A DNA stretch of 30,634 nt. It comes from a virus. The stretch's first letter is position 1, and every line of letters begins with the position of its first letter. A program made the translations under genes and the position numbers. The stretch spans positions 1-30,634 of the IMG/VR virus record IMGVR_UViG_3300042359_000100; one strand, written 5' to 3'. The notes beneath the pieces were generated by a model, which saw only the letters and a program-made list of their open reading frames with translations, did no database searches and had not been told where the DNA came from. This document shows positions 1-7,634 of the stretch, one piece after another.

Positions 1-920
1 CTTCAGAAAAAAGAACAATAGCACAAGACGATTCATTCACTAAGTTCGACTTATTGATTCTAAAACTTAAACGAGTTTTGGAAAAATTGCCGTTTGGTAA
101 AACTAAACTTGCGTCTTATGCGGCCGCCTTGTTCCTTCTCAAAGAAGAAAAGAATATTAAAGAAGAAACATTAGAAGAACAGTTCTTAGACTACTACAAC
201 GGCAAGACATATTTGTCAGAAGGCATAGAAGAAGACATTGCAAACGTGACAGGTGGTATTGCAGGACTAGACGGTAACCCTCCAGCAAGCAAATCATTCT
301 TACGTAGATTCGCAAAGAATGATGTGTTTGTTGTTGACACAGAACGTTTCAACAAAGCCCGTGTAGGTAAAAAGAAATATCTTAAATATGAAAAGTATGT
401 TGGCAATGATGAAGTAGGAAATGCAATTCGTAATTACGGCAGAAAATATCCTAAGAAACCAATCATTCTACAAGATGATAAAACAGGATCTATGATATTT
501 TTAAGACATGGTCGTAGTGGTATGTTCACAGAGCAATTCAAAAAAGAGCAATTGGTTGAAGAAGTATCCCAATCTCAATTAAAAGACTTAGAGAAATATT
601 TAGACCAATTGTTCAAAATATTAAATGTTGATGTGTCTTTCACTAAACATTTTTTAGATAGAGTTAACGATTCACGTAATGGTAAACCTATCACAGTAGA
701 TGAATTACAGTTGTTATTTAAAAAGACAATTCAAAAGTATGGCAAAAAGATTCCTGCATTAGGACCTGATGCTGAAGCGGTATTGAATGACATGAAGACA
801 CAGATTAACTTACCATTCGTATTGAAATGGGATAGAGATTCTGAAGAGTTAGATTTGGTAGCAAAGACAGTTATGCGTAAGAAGAATTTTATGACGCATA
901 ATCAAAAATTCACAGTATAA
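1..920 (+). CDS. C-terminal part of a conserved T4-like phage protein (5'-partial)
   Basis: The reading frame is open to the left edge of the window (frame begins at base 3), so this is the C-terminal ~305 residues of a longer protein; the TTG at 54 is not its start. The visible part is charged and soluble, with no signal peptide or membrane segment. The last ~110 residues form a compact unit starting near FTKHFLDRVND, continuing through KPITVDEL and AEAVLNDM and ending LVAKTVMRKKNF. I recall similar C-terminal units in cyanophage and pelagiphage proteins of unknown role. The H-x3-R spacing in FTKHFLDRV is loosely like RelE/BECR-fold RNases, but that is a weak resemblance only. A protein of unknown function is the safe call. 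Confidence 0.7.
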   Translation, partial: SEKRTIAQDDSFTKFDLLILKLKRVLEKLPFGKTKLASYAAALFLLKEEKNIKEETLEEQFLDYYNGKTYLSEGIEEDIANVTGGIAGLDGNPPASKSFLRRFAKNDVFVVDTERFNKARVGKKKYLKYEKYVGNDEVGNAIRNYGRKYPKKPIILQDDKTGSMIFLRHGRSGMFTEQFKKEQLVEEVSQSQLKDLEKYLDQLFKILNVDVSFTKHFLDRVNDSRNGKPITVDELQLLFKKTIQKYGKKIPALGPDAEAVLNDMKTQINLPFVLKWDRDSEELDLVAKTVMRKKNFMTHNQKFTV

Positions 921-929
921 GGAAACGAT

Positions 930-1049
930 ATGTTAGAAACAATTTTTTGGATTTTAGTTGGTGCGTTTGCAGGTTGGCACTTTCCTCAACCAGAGTGGGC
1001 TAAGGCTTTAGAAACTAAAGTACGTTCACTATTCGCATCTAAAGAGTAA
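930..1049 (+). CDS. Small single-span membrane protein, 39 aa
   Basis: ATG at 930 follows an AAGGAAA ribosome site located just after the stop of the upstream gene. The product starts MLETIFWILVGAFAGWHF and has one hydrophobic segment (residues 3-18), then a short amphipathic tail rich in Lys/Glu. It ends five bases before the spanin-like gene. Its size, topology and position beside lysis-type genes would fit a holin or lysis regulator, but nothing in the sequence proves that. It could equally be an unrelated small membrane protein. Confidence 0.55.
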   Translation: MLETIFWILVGAFAGWHFPQPEWAKALETKVRSLFASKE

Positions 1050-1054
1050 TTGTC

Positions 1055-1519
1055 ATGTGGCAGATTATGTGGTTACTGAGTTTGATGCCCGATTGGTTTT
1101 ACCATCTGATTGTTATTGTTTCATTACTAGGGTTGATTGTTGCAACCGTATTTAAGTTCATACCATATAGATTGCCTATTCAAGTTTTTGGTGCATTGCT
1201 ATTACTATTCGGTATTTGGATGGAAGGCGGCATTGTGAACGAAGCTAAGTGGGAAGCAAGGGTAAAAGAGTTAGAAGAGAAAGTTAAGATAGCAGAAGAA
1301 AAATCTACAGAGAAGAATGTCGAGATACAAGAGAAAGTCGTTACCCAAACTAAAGTAGTTAGAGAAAAGGGAAGAGACATTATACAATACATCGACAGAG
1401 AAGTGGTGAAGAAGGAAGAAGTGGTTAAGTTTATAGAGAATTGCCCAATACCCAAAGATATTATAGATGCTCACAATGCTGCCGCCACTTTAAATAAAGC
1501 GACAGAGGTGAAGAAATGA
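1055..1519 (+). CDS. Probable inner-membrane spanin (Rz-like)
   Basis: The 154-residue product has two hydrophobic stretches at about residues 17-35 and 42-58, then a long charged coiled coil (about 62-125) rich in Glu, Lys and Val, and a short C-terminal tail with one Cys. A membrane anchor followed by a periplasmic coiled coil is the i-spanin plan; spanins join the inner and outer membranes and disrupt the outer membrane in the last step of lysis of Gram-negative hosts. The stop overlaps the start of a lipoprotein gene by four bases (1516-1519), as in Rz/Rz1 pairs. Two hydrophobic stretches instead of one is unusual. The assignment rests on topology and neighbours, not on a recognised family. 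Confidence 0.6.
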   Translation: MWQIMWLLSLMPDWFYHLIVIVSLLGLIVATVFKFIPYRLPIQVFGALLLLFGIWMEGGIVNEAKWEARVKELEEKVKIAEEKSTEKNVEIQEKVVTQTKVVREKGRDIIQYIDREVVKKEEVVKFIENCPIPKDIIDAHNAAATLNKATEVKK

Positions 1520-1782
1520 AAACGTTAGCATGTTTATTGCTTATATTATTAGCTGGGTGTACAACTGTCGTTCCAGTGACACAGAAGTTTCCAGCCGCAA
1601 TTCCTGCATTAACTGAAAAGTGCGAAGACTTAAGAAAGATTGAAGGTAATAAAGTTGCTATTACTGACATGTTAAAAACAATCGTTGAAAACTATTCATT
1701 ATACTATCAATGTTCTGCTAAGGTAGACGGATGGAATGAGTGGTATCAACAACAGAAAAAAATATATGAGGCTGTTAAATGA
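1516..1782 (+). CDS. Probable outer-membrane lipoprotein spanin (Rz1-like)
   Basis: The 88-residue product has a lipoprotein signal, MKTLACLLLILLAGC, with lipobox LAGC and Cys15 as the lipidation site. The mature part is about 74 residues, with two further Cys and no membrane segment. It overlaps the upstream i-spanin-like gene by ATGA, which indicates translational coupling. A lipoprotein encoded directly after a coiled-coil inner-membrane protein is the classic two-component spanin arrangement. The mature region is not notably Pro-rich, unlike lambda Rz1, so the neighbouring lipoprotein at 1779 is an alternative partner. Confidence 0.6.
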   Translation: MKTLACLLLILLAGCTTVVPVTQKFPAAIPALTEKCEDLRKIEGNKVAITDMLKTIVENYSLYYQCSAKVDGWNEWYQQQKKIYEAVK

Positions 1783-2042
1783 AAAATATTATTATAGTGA
1801 TTGCTGGACTTTTATTAGTCGGTTGTGCTTCTAAAGATTATGCGGCATATGTTGACGCACAAAAGTCTATGTCTAAAGACGCAACATTAACAGAGACTGC
1901 AAGACTGTCTGCATTAGCAGAAATGGCAAAGAGTAATGATCCATCTGTACGTGCTACGGGCATCATGCTATTGCAACAACTGCAACAAGGTAGTAAACCT
2001 GTTGTCATTGAGCCTCCTAAGAAAAATTGGTTGGGACTATGA
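1779..2042 (+). CDS. Second small lipoprotein, 87 aa
   Basis: The product begins MKNIIIVIAGLLLVGCASK, a lipoprotein signal with lipobox LVGC and Cys16. The mature part is Ala/Ser-rich, contains a helical stretch (SALAEMAKSNDPSVRATG) and ends in a Pro/Lys segment. The start overlaps the preceding stop by four bases (ATGA). A second lipoprotein in a spanin-like operon is unexpected; it may be the true o-spanin, an accessory lysis factor or an exclusion lipoprotein. I do not recognise the family. Confidence 0.6.
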   Translation: MKNIIIVIAGLLLVGCASKDYAAYVDAQKSMSKDATLTETARLSALAEMAKSNDPSVRATGIMLLQQLQQGSKPVVIEPPKKNWLGL

Positions 2043-2473
2043 TGGCGACAGATGCGGTAGAAATAAAAGTTGATGTGGAAGTACTTAAGAGTCAAGTATT
2101 GACAATCACACAACTTTGTGGTAAAATGGACTCAGTTATCGAGAAACTGGTGGATAACCACGACCGTATGGTCAATCAAATATATACCGACATGGAAAAA
2201 AGAAAAGCAGACACTAACGCTGATATCAAAGAATTACATTCTAGAATTACCACTATCAGCAGAGAAGTTGCAGATAAGGTTGAATTGACAGAGCGTAGGA
2301 TTATGGACGAGATTAAATCTCTCCGTGAAGATATCGCAGAACACAATAAAAAAGAAGATGATGACTTGAGAAAAATTCTTCAGTGGAAGTGGATGGTAGC
2401 TGGTGGTGTAGTTGTCCTTGCTTGGGTAATCTCCAACGTAAACTTAGCCGCACTATCAAAAGTATTTAATTAA
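2039..2473 (+). CDS. Coiled-coil protein with C-terminal membrane anchor (XhlA-like topology)
   Basis: ATG at 2039 overlaps the upstream TGA as ATGA, so I prefer it to the TTG twelve bases earlier; a second ATG lies at 2042. The 144-residue product is mostly alpha-helical coiled coil (about 8-115, many Glu/Lys/Asp), followed by one membrane segment (about 117-134, WKWMVAGGVVVLAWVI) and a short tail. This recalls XhlA-type holin-associated proteins and other small tail-anchored phage proteins. As the fifth gene of an overlapping series of membrane and lipoprotein genes it is probably part of the lysis cassette. The function is inferred from shape only. Confidence 0.6.
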   Translation: MMATDAVEIKVDVEVLKSQVLTITQLCGKMDSVIEKLVDNHDRMVNQIYTDMEKRKADTNADIKELHSRITTISREVADKVELTERRIMDEIKSLREDIAEHNKKEDDDLRKILQWKWMVAGGVVVLAWVISNVNLAALSKVFN

Positions 2474-2502
2474 TTGACTTCCAGTTGAATGTACGCTATA
2501 AT
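2474..2502 (+). promoter_or_regulatory. Sigma70-type promoter before primase
   Basis: A TTGACT -35 (2474-2479) and a perfect TATAAT -10 (2497-2502) are separated by 17 bp. The -35 begins directly after the stop codon of the preceding gene, and the predicted start lies about 30 bp upstream of the primase ATG. The promoter would start the replication and nucleotide-metabolism run of genes. A perfect inverted repeat overlaps its -10 and is listed separately. Confidence 0.75.
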
Positions 2503-2510
2503 GTACATTC
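2487..2510. repeat. Inverted repeat straddling the -10 (possible operator)
   Basis: GAATGTAC (2487-2494) and GTACATTC (2503-2510) are perfect 8-bp inverted arms around an 8-bp centre that contains the TATAAT. There is no T-tract, so it does not look like a terminator. Its placement over the core promoter fits an operator for a dimeric DNA-binding protein. No second copy was noticed in the window. Confidence 0.45.
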
Positions 2511-2539
2511 GATAGACTTTTTGTATATAATGAGAAAAT

Positions 2540-3562
2540 ATGAGTATTTGGATTGACCAAAAGTACATTGGTACACTCTCGGTTCGCTTGGACAAATTTG
2601 TTCGCAAAGGCGACTACACCTATAACTTCAGATGCCCTATCTGTGGTGATTCACAAACAAATCGGAACAAAGCACGTGGATACATCTTTGCACAAAAAGG
2701 TGGACTCTTCTACAAGTGCCACAATTGTGCCGTCAGCATTTCGCTGGGCAGTCTAATCAAAGCAGTTGACCCAAACCTTTACAAAGAGTATTGCTTAGAG
2801 CGATACAAAGAAGGTGAGACTGGGCGCAAAGCACACAAAGACCACGGATTCGTTTTTAAGCCTGTTGTATTTGGCAGTAACAAAACAGACAATCTAAAAG
2901 GCGTTTTGACTTCACTCTCTAAACTCAGCGATACACATGAAGCTATCGTATACGCACGTTCTAGAAAGATTCCAGAAGCTAAATTAAAGACACTCTACTA
3001 CGTTGACAATGTTCAGAAGTTGAAAGTCTTTTCTCCTGAGTATGAAGACAAGATTGTAACTGAAGAACCTAGAATTGTATTGCCGTTCTATGACAAAGAT
3101 GGCGAGTTGGTTGGCTTAACTGCACGTGGTATTCGTGGTGAGAAGTTACGATATATCGTGATGAAAATAAAAGATGATTCGCCCATGATTTTCAACATGA
3201 ACGACATAGATATAACACAGACTATTTTTGTGACTGAAGGTCCGATTGATAGTCTATTCTTGCCTAATGCAGTTGCAGTTGGTAATGCAAATCTGAAGTA
3301 TGTACTTAATCACTTACCGAAAGATAAGTTGGTGTTGATCTACGACAATGAACCACGCAATAAAGAAATTGTAAGAGAGATTGGTGATGCAATTAATGCT
3401 GATGCAAATGTTGTGATCTGGCCTAAATCATTTAAAGAAAAAGATATAAATGATATGATACTAGCTGGAAAAGCACAGGCCGAAATCTTGAATACTATAA
3501 ATAAATTCACCTTTCGTGGTCCTAAAGCACTACTTGAATTCAACATATGGAAGATGAGATGA
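2540..3562 (+). CDS. 61: DNA primase, T4 gp61 type
   Basis: The 340-residue product is almost the same length as T4 gp61 (342). It has an N-terminal zinc-binding domain with CPIC (Cys32, Cys35) and CHNC (Cys60, Cys63), then a linker and a TOPRIM catalytic domain: EGPIDS at 233-238 carries the catalytic Glu, DNEPR at 269-273 the metal-binding Asp/Glu, and KDINDM follows near 302. gp61 makes the RNA primers for lagging-strand synthesis in complex with the replicative helicase (gp41 in T4). The gene follows a strong sigma70 promoter and its stop overlaps the preferred thyX start as ATGA, so the two are probably coupled. Confidence 0.92.
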   Translation: MSIWIDQKYIGTLSVRLDKFVRKGDYTYNFRCPICGDSQTNRNKARGYIFAQKGGLFYKCHNCAVSISLGSLIKAVDPNLYKEYCLERYKEGETGRKAHKDHGFVFKPVVFGSNKTDNLKGVLTSLSKLSDTHEAIVYARSRKIPEAKLKTLYYVDNVQKLKVFSPEYEDKIVTEEPRIVLPFYDKDGELVGLTARGIRGEKLRYIVMKIKDDSPMIFNMNDIDITQTIFVTEGPIDSLFLPNAVAVGNANLKYVLNHLPKDKLVLIYDNEPRNKEIVREIGDAINADANVVIWPKSFKEKDINDMILAGKAQAEILNTINKFTFRGPKALLEFNIWKMR

Positions 3563-4266
3563 ACGTAAAATTAATAAGTTATTCACAACAAGCGATTGAT
3601 GCAGACAAACAAGATGAATTCGAATTCGATTTACCCAACTTACAAGACCTTGTATCATACTGTGCAAGAGTATCTAATCCCGCCAATCAAGCTAATAGCG
3701 AGACTTCAGAGAAACTAATTAAGTATCTGATTAAGCATAAGCATTGGAGTCCACTTGAAATGGTCTCCGCATGTATTGAAGTTGAGACAACAAGAGATAT
3801 CGCAAGACAACTCTTAAGGCATAGAAGTTTTTCGTTTCAAGAATTCAGTCAACGTTATGCTGATCCAACAGCCGAACTTGATGATGCATTTGTTTTACGT
3901 GAAGCAAGATTGCAAGACACAAAGAATCGTCAGAATTCTGTAGAACTTGATATGTCTGATGAAAAACAAAGACTGTTAGCATACGATTGGGAACGGGCTC
4001 AAAAGCGAGTATTGTATGCAGTTAAAAAAGAATATGAATGGGCCATCAAGAATGGCATTGCAAAAGAACAAGCAAGAGCAGTATTGCCAGAAGGACTTAC
4101 TGTATCAAGATTGTATGTAAATGGTACACTTAGATCATGGATTCACTATATTGATTTGAGAGATGGTAATGGAACACAAAAAGAACACGCAGAAATTGCA
4201 AGAGCATGTGCAGAAGTAATTGCAAAAGTATTTCCAATAATTAAAAGTATACGAGAAGGAACTTGA
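3559..4266 (+). CDS. thyX: Flavin-dependent thymidylate synthase ThyX
   Basis: This enzyme makes dTMP from dUMP with methylene-tetrahydrofolate, FAD and NADPH. The signature RHRx7S is intact (RHR at 87-89, Ser97, in RHRSFSFQEFS), and the C-terminal part has the substrate-binding LPEGLTVSRLYVNGTLRSW region. The length (235 aa) is normal. I chose ATG 3559 because it overlaps the primase stop as ATGA and has GGAAG six bases upstream; an in-frame ATG at 3547 would add only four residues. The nrdA gene starts immediately after the stop, so the ThyX and RNR genes form one nucleotide-supply block. Confidence 0.95.
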   Translation: MNVKLISYSQQAIDADKQDEFEFDLPNLQDLVSYCARVSNPANQANSETSEKLIKYLIKHKHWSPLEMVSACIEVETTRDIARQLLRHRSFSFQEFSQRYADPTAELDDAFVLREARLQDTKNRQNSVELDMSDEKQRLLAYDWERAQKRVLYAVKKEYEWAIKNGIAKEQARAVLPEGLTVSRLYVNGTLRSWIHYIDLRDGNGTQKEHAEIARACAEVIAKVFPIIKSIREGT

Positions 4267-6048
4267 ATGACAACTGATATTGTAATCGACTATAGTAGAG
4301 ATTCGCTATTCGATGAGTTGGGTATTAAAAGATTGAAAGAAAGTTATATGAGAGAAGATGAAACTTCTCCACAAGAAAGGTTTGCTTATGTCTCAGAAGC
4401 GTTTGGTAGCAATCCAGAACACGCACAGCGATTATACGAATACAGCAGTAGGCATTGGTTGTCTTATTCTACTCCCATTCTTTCTTTTGGTCGCAGTAGT
4501 CGTGGGCTCCCTATTTCGTGTTTTCTTCCATATCTACACGATAGTGCAGAGGGTCTTGTTAACTGTCTTGCAGAAGTAAATTGGCTCAGTATGTTGGGCG
4601 GAGGAGTTGGAATTGGAATTGGAATACGTAGTTCAGATGACAAGAGCGTTGGGGTTATGCCTCATCTTAGGACTTATGACGCTAGTAGTTTGGCATACAG
4701 ACAAGGGCGGACAAGGCGGGGGTCTTATGCTACTTATCTTGATATATCTCATCCCGATATTCTTTTATTTTTAGAAATGAGAAAGCCTACGGGCGATCCA
4801 AATCTGCGAACACTTAATTTACATCACGGCATCAACATTCCAGATTCATTCATGCAAATTATTGAACGATGTATGCTAGATAAAGACGCAGATGATTCTT
4901 GGGAATTAAAAGATCCACATAGCAATGAAGTGCGTGAAGTAGTTTCAGCAAAAGATTTGTGGCAACGTATACTTGACATTCGTATGCAGACTGGTGAACC
5001 ATATCTACACTTCATTGACGCAAGCAATCGTGCTATGCCACAGTTTCAAAAAGACTTAGGGCTAAGTATCAAGCAGAGCAATCTTTGTTCTGAAATTATT
5101 TTACCTACAGATAAAGATAGAACAGCAGTATGTTGTTTGTCTTCAGTTAACTTGGAGTATTATGATGAATGGAAAAATAATCCTTTATTTCTTGCTGATA
5201 TTGCTGAAATGCTTGACAATGTTCTTCAGTATTTTATTGATAATGCTCCTGCCGCCGTTGAACGTGCAAGGTTCTCTGCCATACGTGAGCGCAGTATTGG
5301 TATCGGTGCTTTGGGCTTTCATGCTTATCTACAACGAAATAACGTGCCGTTTGAATCCGCACTCGCAGTCGGAAGAAACAAACAAATCTTCAAACACATC
5401 AGGGATGAATTAAATGTGGCGAATCTTAAATTGGGTAAAGAGCGAGGTGAGGCTCTTGATGCTGTTGGCACTGGTCAACGTTTTAGCCATCTTATGGCTG
5501 TTGCTCCAAATGCTTCTTCGTCTATCATCATGGGAAATACTAGCCCTAGTATCGAACCTTATCGTGCTAATGCTTATCGTCAGGACACTCTATCGGGCTC
5601 ATCTCTAGCCAAAAACAAATGGCTTGACAGAATCATCAAAAGTGTAGTAAAATCAGATGATGAATATCAGACAGTTTGGTCTAGCATTATCGCAAATGAT
5701 GGTAGTGTACAGCACTTAGATATTCTTGATGATTGGACTAAAGATGTATTCAAGACTTCTATGGAGATTGACCAGCGTTGGCTAGTGAATCATGCCGCAG
5801 ATAGACAAGAGTATATCGACCAAGCACAATCATTGAATTTGTTTTTCAGGCCTGATGTGAACATCATGTATCTACATGCAGTACACTTTCAAGCATGGAA
5901 GCAAGGTCTCAAAACATTGTACTACTGCCGTTCAGAAAAGATTGGTAAAGCAGACAAAGTTTCAAAACGTATTGAACGTGAAGTAATTAAAGAACTCGAC
6001 ATGAAAGCACTCATTGATGGTGATGCATGTCTCGCATGTGAAGGATAA
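4267..6048 (+). CDS. nrdA: Class I ribonucleotide reductase, large (alpha) subunit
   Basis: It reduces ribonucleotides to deoxyribonucleotides. All key class I residues are visible: Cys85 in PISC (first active-site Cys), Cys274 and Glu276 in NLCSE (thiyl radical Cys and general base), a Cys in VCCLSS at 289-290 (second active-site Cys), Tyr552-Tyr553 in LYYC (radical transfer) and the C-terminal redox pair CLAC (588, 591). At 593 residues it is much shorter than T4 or E. coli NrdA (about 750-760), mainly because the N-terminal ATP-cone allosteric domain is absent. Glycine-rich GGGVGIGIGI is at 111-120. The start ATG directly follows the thyX TGA. Confidence 0.95.
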   Translation: MTTDIVIDYSRDSLFDELGIKRLKESYMREDETSPQERFAYVSEAFGSNPEHAQRLYEYSSRHWLSYSTPILSFGRSSRGLPISCFLPYLHDSAEGLVNCLAEVNWLSMLGGGVGIGIGIRSSDDKSVGVMPHLRTYDASSLAYRQGRTRRGSYATYLDISHPDILLFLEMRKPTGDPNLRTLNLHHGINIPDSFMQIIERCMLDKDADDSWELKDPHSNEVREVVSAKDLWQRILDIRMQTGEPYLHFIDASNRAMPQFQKDLGLSIKQSNLCSEIILPTDKDRTAVCCLSSVNLEYYDEWKNNPLFLADIAEMLDNVLQYFIDNAPAAVERARFSAIRERSIGIGALGFHAYLQRNNVPFESALAVGRNKQIFKHIRDELNVANLKLGKERGEALDAVGTGQRFSHLMAVAPNASSSIIMGNTSPSIEPYRANAYRQDTLSGSSLAKNKWLDRIIKSVVKSDDEYQTVWSSIIANDGSVQHLDILDDWTKDVFKTSMEIDQRWLVNHAADRQEYIDQAQSLNLFFRPDVNIMYLHAVHFQAWKQGLKTLYYCRSEKIGKADKVSKRIEREVIKELDMKALIDGDACLACEG

Positions 6049-6052
6049 AAAA

Positions 6053-6295
6053 ATGAAAGTACTTAGATTTACAGCATCATGGTGTCAGCCATGTAAGATG
6101 TTAGCAAAAACATTAGAAGACGTTGAGACTCAAATTCCAATTGAAGTTATTGATATCGATGAGAATCAAGGCCTTGCAATGGACTATGGCATTCGTGGTG
6201 TTCCAACTTTAGTAATGTTAGATGGTGACATTGAAGTTAAACGAGTTTCTGGTATGCTGATGAAAAATCAATTAGCTGAATGGTTGGGTGCTTAA
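6053..6295 (+). CDS. Thioredoxin-like protein (WCQPC)
   Basis: The 80-residue product has the thioredoxin active site WCQPC in TASWCQPCKML and the cis-proline loop GVPTLV, so it is a short but complete thioredoxin fold. I chose ATG 6053 because AAGGAT lies about eight bases upstream and the longer frame start lies inside nrdA. Lying between nrdA and nrdB, it is most likely the electron donor that re-reduces the C-terminal cysteines of NrdA. Glutaredoxin-type function is the alternative. Confidence 0.85.
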   Translation: MKVLRFTASWCQPCKMLAKTLEDVETQIPIEVIDIDENQGLAMDYGIRGVPTLVMLDGDIEVKRVSGMLMKNQLAEWLGA

Positions 6296-6598
6296 ATGGA
6301 ATGGAATTTTGGCGTAATAGAAGTAATTTTTCTTGTCAGTTGTATCATTATCTTCATTCAGAATAGAATGAAAAGATCAGAAACTGAAATTGATAGAATA
6401 CTGAGAGAAGCTGAACAAGTTAAACACACACATGCTGAAGTTATTTATATAAGAAGTGAGATTCACGATGATGAGATTTTTATTTGGGATGTTGCTGATA
6501 ATACTTTTCTTTCGCAGGGAAAAACTTTTGAAGATGCGATGACAAAATTTATGAAAAACAATCCTAATAAACAACTAAAAATTAAGGTAGTAGAATGA
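6296..6598 (+). CDS. Small membrane-anchored protein between thioredoxin and nrdB
   Basis: The ATG follows the thioredoxin stop with no gap. The 100-residue product has one N-terminal membrane segment (about 6-22, VIEVIFLVSCIIIFIQ), then a charged helix and a small cytoplasmic alpha/beta domain with IYIRSEIHDDEIFIWD and TFEDAMTKFMKNNP. Its stop overlaps the nrdB start as ATGA. I do not recognise a named family. The position inside an RNR operon does not by itself make it an RNR factor; phages often insert small genes here. Confidence 0.7.
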   Translation: MEWNFGVIEVIFLVSCIIIFIQNRMKRSETEIDRILREAEQVKHTHAEVIYIRSEIHDDEIFIWDVADNTFLSQGKTFEDAMTKFMKNNPNKQLKIKVVE

Positions 6599-7590
6599 GT
6601 GTAACAAAAATAAAAAGTAATTTGATGGACAGCAGAGATGCATTCAAGCCATTTAATTATCCGTGGGCATATGATGCATGGTTAAAACACGAACAGAGTC
6701 ATTGGCTACATACAGAAGTGCCAATGGCTGAAGACGTAAAAGATTGGAAGAAAAAGTTAACAACAGAAGAGAAACATTTTCTCACAAACATCTTTCGATT
6801 CTTTACTCAAGGTGACATTGACGTTGCTGGTGGTTATGTAAAAAACTATCTACCATACTTCAAACAACCAGAAGTACGTATGATGTTGCTTGGCTTTGCC
6901 GCTAGAGAAGCATTACACGTGGCTGCCTATTCACACTTGATTGAAACATTGGGTCTGCCAGACACAACATATAACGAATTCTTAGCATATCAAGAAATGA
7001 AAGACAAGCACGATTATGTGCTAGACATTTCAGATAAGAATGGTGACTTGCAATCTACTGCTACACACATTGCAGTATTCTCAGCATTCACAGAAGGTAT
7101 GCAGTTGTTCTCTTCATTCATTATGCTTTTGAACTTTCCACGCACGGGTAAGATGAAAGGCATGGGACAAATTGTTACTTGGTCTATCGTAGATGAGACA
7201 CAGCATTGTGAGTCTATGATTAAACTCTTTAGAACATTCATTCAAGAGAATAACGAAATTTGGAATGATGAACTAAAATCTAAGATATATACTATTGCAG
7301 AACGAATGGTAGAACTTGAAGATAAGTTTATCGACTTAGCTTTTGGCATTAGCGAAATGGAAGGCCTTACTGCTGAAGAAGTTAAGAAATACATTAGATA
7401 CATTGCAGACAGACGCTTAATTAGTCTTGGTCTGAAAGGTATCTTTAAAGTTAAACGAAATCCACTACCATGGGTTGAAGAAATGATTAATGCGCCAACG
7501 CATACCAATTTCTTTGAGAACCGTGCTACAGATTACGCAAAAGGTGCTACAAAAGGTGATTGGGCTGACGTTTGGGGCAAAGCCGCATGA
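6595..7590 (+). CDS. nrdB: Class I ribonucleotide reductase, small (beta) subunit
   Basis: The 331-residue beta subunit generates and holds the tyrosyl radical used by NrdA. The ferritin-like di-iron motifs are present: Asp74 or Asp76, E105-x2-H108 in REALHVAAY with Tyr112 four residues after the His (the same spacing as the radical Tyr in E. coli NrdB), FTEGMQ for the next Glu, and IVDETQHCE for the last Glu/His pair. So a tyrosyl-radical type (class Ia-like) is expected rather than a Tyr-free subclass. It follows the thioredoxin and small membrane-protein genes, which it overlaps by four bases. Confidence 0.95.
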   Translation: MSVTKIKSNLMDSRDAFKPFNYPWAYDAWLKHEQSHWLHTEVPMAEDVKDWKKKLTTEEKHFLTNIFRFFTQGDIDVAGGYVKNYLPYFKQPEVRMMLLGFAAREALHVAAYSHLIETLGLPDTTYNEFLAYQEMKDKHDYVLDISDKNGDLQSTATHIAVFSAFTEGMQLFSSFIMLLNFPRTGKMKGMGQIVTWSIVDETQHCESMIKLFRTFIQENNEIWNDELKSKIYTIAERMVELEDKFIDLAFGISEMEGLTAEEVKKYIRYIADRRLISLGLKGIFKVKRNPLPWVEEMINAPTHTNFFENRATDYAKGATKGDWADVWGKAA

Positions 7591-7596
7591 TAAATA
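7589..7596 (+). promoter_or_regulatory. Possible T4-type late promoter motif
   Basis: GATAAATA, one base from the T4 late consensus TATAAATA (cyanophages accept NATAAATA), overlaps the nrdB stop and lies 39 bp before the next ATG. An AGGAG ribosome site follows at 7624. It could start late transcription of the following hypothetical protein and secreted nuclease genes. The motif is short and AT-rich, so chance is a real possibility. Confidence 0.25.
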
Positions 7597-7634
7597 GAAC
7601 ATGCAATATCAAAAACCCCTATTAGGAGAAAAAA

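Noticed and set aside
54-56. TTG as the start of the first gene
   Set aside because: The frame is open to the window edge and shows coding character upstream, so the true start is outside the window.
3496-3503. Exact T4 late promoter motif TATAAATA inside the primase gene
   Set aside because: It lies within coding sequence before early-type nucleotide genes, where a late promoter is not expected; chance is likely in AT-rich DNA.
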